From JAMBLL01 sp036985935 (GTDB taxonomy: Bacteria > Actinomycetota > Acidimicrobiia > Spongiisociales > UBA5794), in NCBI GenBank assembly GCA_036985935.1, contig BTQP01000064.1, forward strand, positions 1 to 9,833: a DNA stretch of 9,833 nucleotides, written 5' to 3'. The notes beneath the pieces are model-generated. The model was not told the DNA's origin and ran no database searches. It saw only the letters and a program-made list of their open reading frames with translations. Below are positions 1 through 5,723 of this stretch, piece by piece; position 1 is the stretch's first letter; each line of letters opens with the position of its first letter. Both the position numbers and the translations under genes were made by a program.

Positions 1-41
1 CGCCCGCGTGTTTGGTGGCGTCTGTCTCGTCTCGACACCGA

Positions 42-55
42 TACACTCGCCGGGA
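42..55 (+). promoter_or_regulatory. Predicted leaderless promoter of the AI-2E permease gene
   Basis: A TACACT hexamer at 42-47 (four of six matches to TATAAT) ends 7 nt before the ATG at 55. That puts the expected transcription start on or next to the A of the start codon. No Shine-Dalgarno sequence precedes the ATG, and no convincing -35 box is seen. Actinobacteria commonly use such leaderless mRNAs; that this one is leaderless is inferred. Confidence 0.4.
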
Positions 56-1257
56 TGGGTGACAACGATGCAACGTCGGTGGTCCGACGAATAGGGATCT
101 TCTCCTGGTCCGTTATCGGCGCGATGTTGCTGGTAGCCGCAGCGTTCTTCGTGCTGGTCAGAGGACGAATAATCCTGGCACCGCTCTTACTCGCCATTCT
201 GATCATATTCATTCTGAACCCGTTCGTATCATGGTTGCATCGCAAGGGCGTCCCGCGATTCATTGGCGTGATCCTTGGTTTCTTGGTGTTCTTCTCCTCT
301 GTGACGCTTCTTGCGATCGCCCTCCTGCCTGACATCGTGAAACAGGCGCAGTCGTTCGTTGAGACCTTTCCGGCCCTCTATGACGACTCGGTTGCCCAGG
401 TGAAGGATCTGCTGGCGTCCGCAGGTTTTGAGACAACAGGAGTGTGGAACTACGACCAACTCGTGGGGTACCTGAACGATCCGCAGAATCGGAACACCCT
501 CATCTCAATTGCCCTCGATCGGTTGGGATCTGTGACGGCGGGGATATTCGAGTTCATCCTCATCTTCCTCCTCGGTCCCGTCCTGGCGTTCTACTTCTTG
601 ATCGACCTTCCGTCGGTGCAAACGCGGATGGTCGACGTGTTCCCCGAACGGCGCAGAGCCGAAGCCGCTCATGTGGGGCGTCAGCTCAACACGGCGCTCG
701 GTGGTTTTCTACGAGGTCAACTTGTGGTCGCACTGATCGTCGGGATCATGTTGTCGCTCGGATACCGCATTGTCGGCCTGGAGTTCTGGCTGTTGATCGG
801 TCTCATCGGTGGTTTGCTCAACATCGTGCCTTTCCTGGGTCCCTGGGTCGGAGGATTCCTCGGCGTACTTATTGCGGTAACTACTGCCGACCTTGGCACA
901 GCGGCCTGGGCGATTGTGGTCGCCGTCGTGGTGCAGCAGATCGACAACAACTTCGTATCACCGACGGTGCTCAGGGCAACGGTTCGGCTGCACCCCTCGG
1001 TGACGCTTCTCGCTCTGGTGCTTGGCGGAGCGTTCGCCGGGATATGGGGGGTCGTCGTAGCGGTGCCGCTGACAGCAACTCTCAAGATTCTCGTGGGGCA
1101 TTGGTGGCGAACGCGCATACTCGATCAGACATGGGAAGAAGCATCCGAAGCGATGTTTGAGGAACCGGAACCGTCGCGCCTGTTGCGAACCGGTGAGGTG
1201 CCAGTCGTCGAGCCGGCCCATGACGAAGTGGGTTCCGAAGGCTCTGACGGCGTCTGA
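55..1257 (+). CDS. AI-2E family transporter (PF01594-type permease)
   Basis: A polytopic inner-membrane protein of 400 residues, the usual size of the AI-2E transporter family (named for TqsA; other members have been linked to ion or organic solute efflux). The layout is typical: two or three hydrophobic N-terminal helices, a polar middle region (about residues 95-155), then a block of membrane helices. The family signature VPFLGP lies at residues 258-263 within a Gly-rich stretch. The C-terminal part carries the conserved LHP at 312-314 and a Gly-rich helix ending in AVPL. The last 40 or so residues are acidic, soluble and presumably cytoplasmic. The start at 55 is the first ATG after a -10-like box. 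The next gene begins 2 nt after this stop, so the two should be co-transcribed. The substrate cannot be read from sequence, and the family name should not be taken as evidence of quorum sensing. Confidence 0.9.
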   Translation: MGDNDATSVVRRIGIFSWSVIGAMLLVAAAFFVLVRGRIILAPLLLAILIIFILNPFVSWLHRKGVPRFIGVILGFLVFFSSVTLLAIALLPDIVKQAQSFVETFPALYDDSVAQVKDLLASAGFETTGVWNYDQLVGYLNDPQNRNTLISIALDRLGSVTAGIFEFILIFLLGPVLAFYFLIDLPSVQTRMVDVFPERRRAEAAHVGRQLNTALGGFLRGQLVVALIVGIMLSLGYRIVGLEFWLLIGLIGGLLNIVPFLGPWVGGFLGVLIAVTTADLGTAAWAIVVAVVVQQIDNNFVSPTVLRATVRLHPSVTLLALVLGGAFAGIWGVVVAVPLTATLKILVGHWWRTRILDQTWEEASEAMFEEPEPSRLLRTGEVPVVEPAHDEVGSEGSDGV

Positions 1258-1259
1258 CC

Positions 1260-2231
1260 GTGCGCACATACGACGTGATCGCCGTAGGAATTGCGCTCGC
1301 CCTCGTAGTTCGCGGCTGGCGACGGGGTCTTGTGAGAGAAGCCGTTGAGGTGTCGGTGCTGGTGGTTGGCGCCATCGTGATCTTTCGCATGTCATCCGTC
1401 GTAGGGGCGATGATCTCCGGCATGGCAAATGTGCCGTACGAGGTTGGCCGCATACTCGGTGGCATCGTCATGTTCGTACTTCTGACGATTGGCGGTGCCC
1501 TGGTCTCTCGGGTCATCGCCGGAGCCCTCAAGGTGGTTCCAGGCGCAACTACGCTCAATCGCCTGGGAGGGGCTGCTCTAGGCGGTATCTACGCTGCGGT
1601 CGTCCTTGCGCTTGCCACCACGCTCATTTCCGTTGCCCCACTTCCGGAATCGGTTCGATCTTCGGTGAGCAACGCGATCGCTGAGTCGCCGGTATTCGCG
1701 GTTGTCGTGGCTCCGGGTGGCCTGGTTCAAAGCACCCTGGGAACCGTGACGGGCGAGTCGATCTATGGCGCGGTCATCTCCGTAGAAGATGCCGTCGGAC
1801 ACCGTCTCGCGGCGGGCACGCTACCACTTCCGATTCCCGATGTCGGTGGCGAACCACTGACTCCTTCGCAAACGTCCGCACAGCTCGTGTTCGACGAACT
1901 GAATCAGCGGCGGATCGCCGCAGGTGTCGACCCGCTGGGATGGTCAAGCGATCTTGCGATCGTTGCCGCGGCACGGGCACAACACGTCTACAACTCCGGA
2001 GTTCTAGATCCAGCGCAGGGACTCGTCGAAGCGTTGCGGGCGGCGGGTGTGCCCGGAACGATTGTCGACGAAATTCTTGTGATCGCAGCGACCCCCCACG
2101 GGTTGGTGGAGGCGATCGTGACGGCTCAGGCGTATGAGAACGTTCTCACTGATCCGGTCTACCGGATCAGCGGGGTCGGTGTGGTCGAAGGTCCTTTTGG
2201 CTTGATAGCGGTTCAGGTGGTGTCCGGCTGA
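1260..2231 (+). CDS. CvpA-family membrane protein fused to a degenerate CAP/SCP domain
   Basis: A 323-residue protein with a GTG start 2 nt after the upstream stop. Residues 1-125 hold about four membrane helices with the CvpA-type motif GWRRGLVREAVE (19-30) after the first. A linker (about 130-200) leads to a C-terminal segment (about 207-323) that reads like a CAP/SCP (cysteine-rich secretory protein) domain: FDELNQRRIAAGVDPLGW, then ARAQH with H242 at the first His position, E271 at the Glu of the usual GEN motif, and SGVGVVEGPFG near the end. The second catalytic-site His, normally in a SPGHR-like motif, appears replaced by Tyr292. The CAP fold should therefore sit outside the membrane with an incomplete metal site. 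The mycobacterial protease MarP has a comparable plan, a CvpA-like membrane part plus an exported enzyme domain. The role is unknown. The 3' end overlaps the convergent lipoprotein gene by 19 bp. Confidence 0.8.
   Translation: MRTYDVIAVGIALALVVRGWRRGLVREAVEVSVLVVGAIVIFRMSSVVGAMISGMANVPYEVGRILGGIVMFVLLTIGGALVSRVIAGALKVVPGATTLNRLGGAALGGIYAAVVLALATTLISVAPLPESVRSSVSNAIAESPVFAVVVAPGGLVQSTLGTVTGESIYGAVISVEDAVGHRLAAGTLPLPIPDVGGEPLTPSQTSAQLVFDELNQRRIAAGVDPLGWSSDLAIVAAARAQHVYNSGVLDPAQGLVEALRAAGVPGTIVDEILVIAATPHGLVEAIVTAQAYENVLTDPVYRISGVGVVEGPFGLIAVQVVSG
2135..2148. repeat. Perfect 14-bp palindrome inside the CvpA-CAP gene
   Basis: TGAGAACGTTCTCA equals its own reverse complement. It lies in the coding sequence for YENVLT of the CAP-like domain. 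It directly abuts a second, longer inverted repeat at 2149-2170, and both lie just beyond the stop codon of the convergent lipoprotein gene. Confidence 0.85.
2149..2170. repeat. 22-bp inverted repeat, possible terminator hairpin for the lipoprotein gene
   Basis: A left arm CTGATCCGGT and a right arm ACCGGATCAG are perfectly complementary over 10 bp and separated by 2 nt (CT). In RNA this would form a stable stem, with a few inner pairs opening into the loop. Read on the minus strand, it lies 43 nt after the lipoprotein stop codon, a plausible place for a transcript end. There is no T-tract, so intrinsic termination would be atypical. It also encodes part of the CAP-like domain. The symmetry is seen directly; the function is inferred. 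Confidence 0.6.
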
Positions 2232-2995
2232 TCCGTAGCCGGTGCCTCGTCGTCGAGGTCTTCGAGGCCGGCTTCGTGAGCCGCGGCGGCCGCGGCGACC
2301 GCCTTCTCTTCCTTCTTCTTGCGAGTGCCGAACGCCGCGGTGACGCCACCGGCGACTGCTAGGACCAGAATGCCTCCAATGATCCACCACATCAGCGAAC
2401 CTGTGCTGGACCCGAGCTCCGAAGTCGCAGAGATCGAGGTCGCTCCGGTGAGCGACACGTTCCAAACGAGTGTCCCGTCGGATCGCACCTCGTCGGCATT
2501 GTGTTCCTTGACCCGCCCGGGCATCGTGACCATCACGTTCGCCGAAACCAGATCTGCAGTGATCTGTGATGGATCTATCGGCAGATCCTCACCAGCGGCT
2601 CCGACGAGCCCGTCGGCCTTCACCGTGGCATTGAGGCGGGCAGAAGATCCGTCGAATTCGTAGGAGAAGCTCGCGAAGGTGTCCTCGCCCGCCCCCTCGA
2701 AGTCGTAGCTGGACAGGTCTTCGATCTCGGACATTGCGCCGAAGAAGGTCAGGTCGTCCTCGGTACGCTGGATCAGGACGACGTCGTCGCCTCCGAAGCT
2801 GGGAAGTTCCGAGAGCATGTCTTCGGGGACGGCTCCGAGACCCTCGATGATGTTGCGGAACTCGTCGTCGAATCCGACCTCGGTGCCGACAGAGGCCGAG
2901 CCGTCCTCCCTGATATCGAGAATGACGTTCGACTCCACCCGACACGCCGCAAGCGTGACCGCTAGTAGTGCGAAAATGAGAAGGTACTTGCGCAT
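2213..2995 (-). CDS. LppM-like lipoprotein with C-terminal membrane helix
   Basis: A 260-residue exported protein. MRK is followed by a hydrophobic stretch and the lipobox LAAC (residues 15-18), so Cys18 should be lipidated after signal peptidase II cleavage. The region after the Cys (VESNVILDIREDGSASVGTEVGF) matches the opening of the LppM domain found in actinobacterial lipoproteins. The extracytoplasmic part is acidic. A membrane helix at about 200-223 is followed by the positive stop signal RKKK (226-229) and a mostly Ala- and Asp/Glu-rich cytoplasmic tail. The protein would thus be held in the membrane at both ends. I chose the ATG at 2995 over longer in-frame starts because GGAG sits 5 nt upstream and the signal peptide begins there. 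M. tuberculosis LppM is linked to host-cell interaction and lipid binding; a role here is unknown. Confidence 0.8.
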   Translation of the reverse strand: MRKYLLIFALLAVTLAACRVESNVILDIREDGSASVGTEVGFDDEFRNIIEGLGAVPEDMLSELPSFGGDDVVLIQRTEDDLTFFGAMSEIEDLSSYDFEGAGEDTFASFSYEFDGSSARLNATVKADGLVGAAGEDLPIDPSQITADLVSANVMVTMPGRVKEHNADEVRSDGTLVWNVSLTGATSISATSELGSSTGSLMWWIIGGILVLAVAGGVTAAFGTRKKKEEKAVAAAAAAHEAGLEDLDDEAPATDQPDTT

Positions 2996-3062
2996 CGATT
3001 CTCCAGCCGTGTGCAATCGATGGTAGGGGCTATCTTCTCGATGTTGATAGCAGGGAGCAAAC
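2996..3062. promoter_or_regulatory. Divergent promoter region between the lipoprotein and the unrecognised gene
   Basis: These 67 bp must hold both promoters. On the minus strand, a TACCAT hexamer (3025-3020) would give a short leader containing GGAG (3004-3001), 5 nt before the lipoprotein ATG. On the plus strand, TATCTT (3031-3036) would give a short leader containing GGGAG (3053-3057), 5 nt before the ATG at 3063. Neither has a good -35 box. A short inverted repeat, CTATC (3030-3034) and GATAG (3046-3050), overlaps the plus-strand promoter and could be an operator, but its 5-bp arms are weak evidence. Confidence 0.4.
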
Positions 3063-3791
3063 ATGACGAACGACGAGAGCGGGATCCGCAGCACATTCGT
3101 CGCTGCCTACCCGCGTTACGTTTCACAGCTTCTGATCGACCGTGGCATAGAGATCAACACCACGATCGCGGATGCAGTGGTCGAGGGAACAGGTGTCCTT
3201 AATGCGTTGCTGCTCGGTCTCAGCCGAGAGGCTTCGCTCGATCAACGCTCGAGCCCGCTCGAGCTCTTCCGAGAGGCCCTGCGTCCCATCGACCGTGCAC
3301 TTGCTCTGCTCGGTGTTCCCGTCCCGACGACCGGCACTGGTGCTCGATCGCTCGCTCCATGGGATCGTTACGCGCTCGCTCCCGGGTCGTCCAAGGTGCT
3401 TGGCGAAGCGGCACACGATGCCCACTTCCGCTGGGGTCTTGCAAAAGCTGCCGAGGTAGCAGCGTTTGTCGACTCGACGGCTGGGCCGTCTCTCGGAATC
3501 TTCAGCTCACTGTCTGATAGAGCGTTGATCGTCAGCCAGGCAGAGAGCGTGAGCTATCGCACAGTGGTGCTGCCGTCGGACTCCGCCGTGTCGGTCGCCG
3601 TAGTGAGCGCTGATGAGCGAGGAGCCGATGAAATCGTTCGTTCGGTTTCGGGACGTTCGAGGGTGATCGTGTACGGCGATTCGATCGACGACATCGACCA
3701 GATCAGGTTCATGAGCCTCGGAGCGTCCTCGACGGTTCGGCGTGACTCTGTGCTCGTACATCTCACGGCCCTGCTGCCGCCGCTTGTTTGA
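3063..3791 (+). CDS. Unrecognised 242-residue cytoplasmic protein
   Basis: I do not recognise a family. The protein has no signal peptide or membrane helix. The first 75 residues look largely helical (FVAAYPRYVSQLLIDRGIEI, then a stretch ending LELFREALRPIDRALALLGV). A Pro/Gly-rich connector follows (about 82-98, including TTGTGA), then a helical stretch containing HDAHFRWGLAKAAEVAAF. The C-terminal half alternates short hydrophobic strands and acidic loops (VIVYGDSIDDIDQI), suggesting an alpha/beta fold. GGGAG 5 nt upstream supports the start at 3063. Composition and codon use look like those of its neighbours, so it is probably a real, vertically inherited gene. It is divergent from the lipoprotein gene, with which it may share regulation, and lies 114 bp before the PLP enzyme gene. 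Confidence 0.75.
   Translation: MTNDESGIRSTFVAAYPRYVSQLLIDRGIEINTTIADAVVEGTGVLNALLLGLSREASLDQRSSPLELFREALRPIDRALALLGVPVPTTGTGARSLAPWDRYALAPGSSKVLGEAAHDAHFRWGLAKAAEVAAFVDSTAGPSLGIFSSLSDRALIVSQAESVSYRTVVLPSDSAVSVAVVSADERGADEIVRSVSGRSRVIVYGDSIDDIDQIRFMSLGASSTVRRDSVLVHLTALLPPLV
3247..3264. repeat. Doubled GCTCGAGC palindrome
   Basis: The self-complementary octamer GCTCGAGC occurs at 3247-3254 and again at 3257-3264, separated by CC, so the whole is an inverted repeat with 8-bp arms. It is flanked by a direct repeat of CCGAGAGGC (3224-3232 and 3269-3277). All of it is coding sequence for the unrecognised protein. It may be a chance product of Arg/Ser/Leu/Glu codons. Confidence 0.5.
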
Positions 3792-3905
3792 GAGGCCGAG
3801 GGTCGTCGCTCGTGGCTGTAGTTTCAGCAACGGTTGTCTCGCAGACGCCCGGTCGACCAGCCGGCGGACCAATCGCGCCTGGCGGTCGCGACGTGAGCGT
3901 CTAGC
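3792..3905. other. 114-bp intergenic gap before the PLP enzyme gene
   Basis: No gene, RNA or strong terminator is visible. GCTG and CAGC (3815-3828) could form only a 4-bp stem, and GGTCGACC (3851-3858) is an isolated 8-bp palindrome. A promoter for the downstream pair is expected here, but no convincing -35/-10 pair can be pointed out. A partial Shine-Dalgarno (GTGAG) sits about 8 nt before the ATG at 3906. Confidence 0.4.
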
Positions 3906-4958
3906 ATGCGGCATCAATTCATGATTTCCCCAGACGAACTCATCGCAGTGGTCGCCCGGTTTCCTCGTGTGCGGCTGGCGAATACTCCGACGCCGATCGA
4001 GCCCCTCTCCAATCTCGGCTCTGATCTGGGTATTTCGCTGTCGGCAAAGCGTGACGACTACACCGGCATCGGGTTCGGTGGCAACAAGGTGAGGCAACTG
4101 GAGTTCTATTTCGGTTCGGCTCTCGAACAGGGGGCAGACGTCGTTCTGATCACGGGTGCCGTGCAGTCGAACTTCGCGCGAACCGCCGCTGCGATAGCCA
4201 GGCGACTTGATATGGATTGTCATATTCAACTTGAGGAGCGAGTTCCTTACGCCAGTGATCTGTACCGCGGGAACGGCAACGTGCTTCTTGACCGTCTGCT
4301 GGGTGCGACGATTCACGAGTTCCCAGGGGGTGAGGATGAGGCGGGCGCCGATGCAGCGTTGCAGGTCATTGCCGAGGGTTTGCGACGGGAAGGACGGAAG
4401 CCGTTCATCATCCCGCTGGCAGCGGATCATCCACCTCTTGGCGCCCTGGGGTACGTGCTTGGCGCAGTTGAACTGGCACAGCAGATGGAGACAGACGGGC
4501 GGTTCGACAAGATCGTGCTCGCTTCGGGCAGCTCCCTCACTCACATCGGCCTGCTATTCGGACTGCGGGCTCTTGGGATCGACATTGCGGTACACGGAGT
4601 CTGTGTGCGCCGCGATGCCGAAGCGCAAGAATCACGGATCGTCGAGCGACTCGCGGCTCTCGGCACGTTGATGGACATGGATGTGCCGATCGAGCAGGGC
4701 GACGTCCTCCTCTACGATGGCACTCTCGCGCCAGGGTACGGTCGGTTGAATGCTGCGACGACGGATGCGATCCTGCATGCCGCGCGTCGGGAAGGCCTCT
4801 TCCTCGACCCGGCCTACACGGGAAAGGCAATGGCAGGACTGATCGACCTTGCCCGCACTGCCCAACTCGTGGGAGAACGGATCCTCTTCTGGCACACCGG
4901 TGGACAGCCTGCCTTGTTTGGATACGCAGACCAGCTCGATGCCGCGTCGAGCAACTGA
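3906..4958 (+). CDS. PLP-dependent D-cysteine desulfhydrase / L-cysteate sulfo-lyase family enzyme
   Basis: A 350-residue fold-type II PLP enzyme of the ACC deaminase / D-cysteine desulfhydrase (DcyD) / cysteate sulfo-lyase (CuyA) family, at near-normal length. Visible landmarks are KRDD (48-51); GGNKVRQLE (58-66) with Lys61 as the PLP Schiff-base lysine; GAVQSN (84-89); the phosphate-binding region ASGSSLTH (206-213); PGYG in the C-terminal third; LDPAYTGKAMAGL (300-312); and HTGGQPALF (330-338). Family members beta-eliminate H2S from D-cysteine or sulfite from L-cysteate, giving pyruvate and ammonia; ACC deaminase opens a cyclopropane ring instead. The downstream TauE/SafE exporter 12 nt away favours a sulfur anion as product, so sulfite release from cysteate is an attractive inference, not a proof. 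Oddities are Leu211 where DcyD and CuyA have Gly, and Phe90 after QSN where they have His. The ATG at 3906 has a weak Shine-Dalgarno; an ATG at 3921 is possible. Confidence 0.85.
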   Translation: MRHQFMISPDELIAVVARFPRVRLANTPTPIEPLSNLGSDLGISLSAKRDDYTGIGFGGNKVRQLEFYFGSALEQGADVVLITGAVQSNFARTAAAIARRLDMDCHIQLEERVPYASDLYRGNGNVLLDRLLGATIHEFPGGEDEAGADAALQVIAEGLRREGRKPFIIPLAADHPPLGALGYVLGAVELAQQMETDGRFDKIVLASGSSLTHIGLLFGLRALGIDIAVHGVCVRRDAEAQESRIVERLAALGTLMDMDVPIEQGDVLLYDGTLAPGYGRLNAATTDAILHAARREGLFLDPAYTGKAMAGLIDLARTAQLVGERILFWHTGGQPALFGYADQLDAASSN

Positions 4959-4970
4959 TGATGTTGGCCG

Positions 4971-5684
4971 ATGACGATTGAGCTGCTAATCGCCAACGCC
5001 ATCGTGGCTTTCGCCGGGTTTGTCCAGACGACGACCGGCGTCGGTTTCTCGATGATCGCCGTGCCGATGCTCGTCCTGGTGGATCTGATATACGCACCGG
5101 GACCCTCGCTGTTTGTCATGCTGTTCCTTGCGATCGCAATGGTCATCGGATCGTGGAGGGACGTCGACAGACACGGGTTCGGGTTCCTGTTGCCGGGGCT
5201 GCTTGTCGGAACCGTTGTCGGTTCCCAGTTACTCGGACTGCTCAGCGCCACAGCCTTCGGACTCGTCTTTGGATTCATTGTTCTGGGTGCCCTTGCCCTG
5301 GGCCGAATAGGTTTCGCTCCGGAACCTTCGCCGGGCGTCAATGCAAGTGGCGGGTTCGTATCGGGTCTGATGGGCACGATCTCGGGGATCCACGGTCCGC
5401 CGCTTGCTGTGGTCTACCAGAGCTCGGAGCCGGCGCGGGCGCGTGCGACGATCGCATTCGTGTTCGTCATCGCCAGCGTCCTCTCCCTGATCTCGCTGTA
5501 CTCGACCGGCCACTTCGGACGAGAGGAGGCGGTGGCGGGCCTGACGCTGCTACCAGGCCTGGCGGTTGGATTCACGCTGGCTCACACGGGGCGGAGGTTC
5601 ATCTCCGACGGCGTCGCACGTAACGCCATGCTCGCAATCGCGGCGATCAGCGCCATCATCCTGATCGGCAAAAGCCTCCTCTAG
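4971..5684 (+). CDS. TauE/SafE-family sulfite or sulfonate exporter
   Basis: A 237-residue integral membrane protein with about seven or eight hydrophobic helices and the two-fold internal repeat of the TauE/SafE (formerly DUF81) family. The first repeat contains GFVQTTTGVGFSMIAVPML (16-34). The second contains SGLMGTISGIHGPPLAVVYQ (131-150), with the characteristic GxxGTxSGxxGPP pattern. Family members export sulfite, sulfoacetate or related anions. It is slightly shorter than the usual 250-270 residues but appears complete. It starts 12 nt after the PLP enzyme stop, so the two are almost certainly one transcript and probably one pathway, the exporter removing toxic sulfite made by the enzyme. 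In cysteate-degrading bacteria the equivalent pair is CuyA with CuyZ. No strong ribosome-binding site precedes the ATG, which fits coupled translation. Confidence 0.85.
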   Translation: MTIELLIANAIVAFAGFVQTTTGVGFSMIAVPMLVLVDLIYAPGPSLFVMLFLAIAMVIGSWRDVDRHGFGFLLPGLLVGTVVGSQLLGLLSATAFGLVFGFIVLGALALGRIGFAPEPSPGVNASGGFVSGLMGTISGIHGPPLAVVYQSSEPARARATIAFVFVIASVLSLISLYSTGHFGREEAVAGLTLLPGLAVGFTLAHTGRRFISDGVARNAMLAIAAISAIILIGKSLL

Positions 5685-5710
5685 GTACCGTCACCGGGAC
5701 CTACATACGC

Positions 5711-5723
5711 CATACTGTTGCGA
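5711..5723 (+). promoter_or_regulatory. Predicted leaderless promoter of the MFS gene
   Basis: CATACT (5711-5716) ends 6 nt before the ATG at 5723. An overlapping TACTGT (5713-5718) is the alternative -10 box. No Shine-Dalgarno is present between it and the ATG. The 38-nt gap after the exporter gene can hold this promoter, so the MFS gene may be transcribed separately from the sulfur pair. Confidence 0.4.

Noticed and set aside
55..1257. Reading the AI-2E permease as evidence of quorum sensing.
   Set aside because: The family name is historical, most members are not shown to move autoinducer-2, and no lux/lsr-type genes are nearby.
2213..3094. Longer version of the lipoprotein gene starting at 3094.
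   Set aside because: The extra 33 residues have no signal features and would overlap the divergent gene's start. The ATG at 2995 has a good Shine-Dalgarno and begins a textbook lipoprotein signal peptide.
3507..4544. Long antisense open frame (345 codons) across the unrecognised gene and the PLP enzyme gene.
   Set aside because: It lies opposite two better-supported genes, its translation is basic and low in recognisable motifs, and GC-rich coding DNA routinely leaves such open frames on the other strand.
4814..5377. Antisense open frame across the PLP enzyme and TauE/SafE genes.
   Set aside because: Ser/Thr/Pro-rich translation typical of a frame opposite a membrane-protein gene, with no start signal and no domain.
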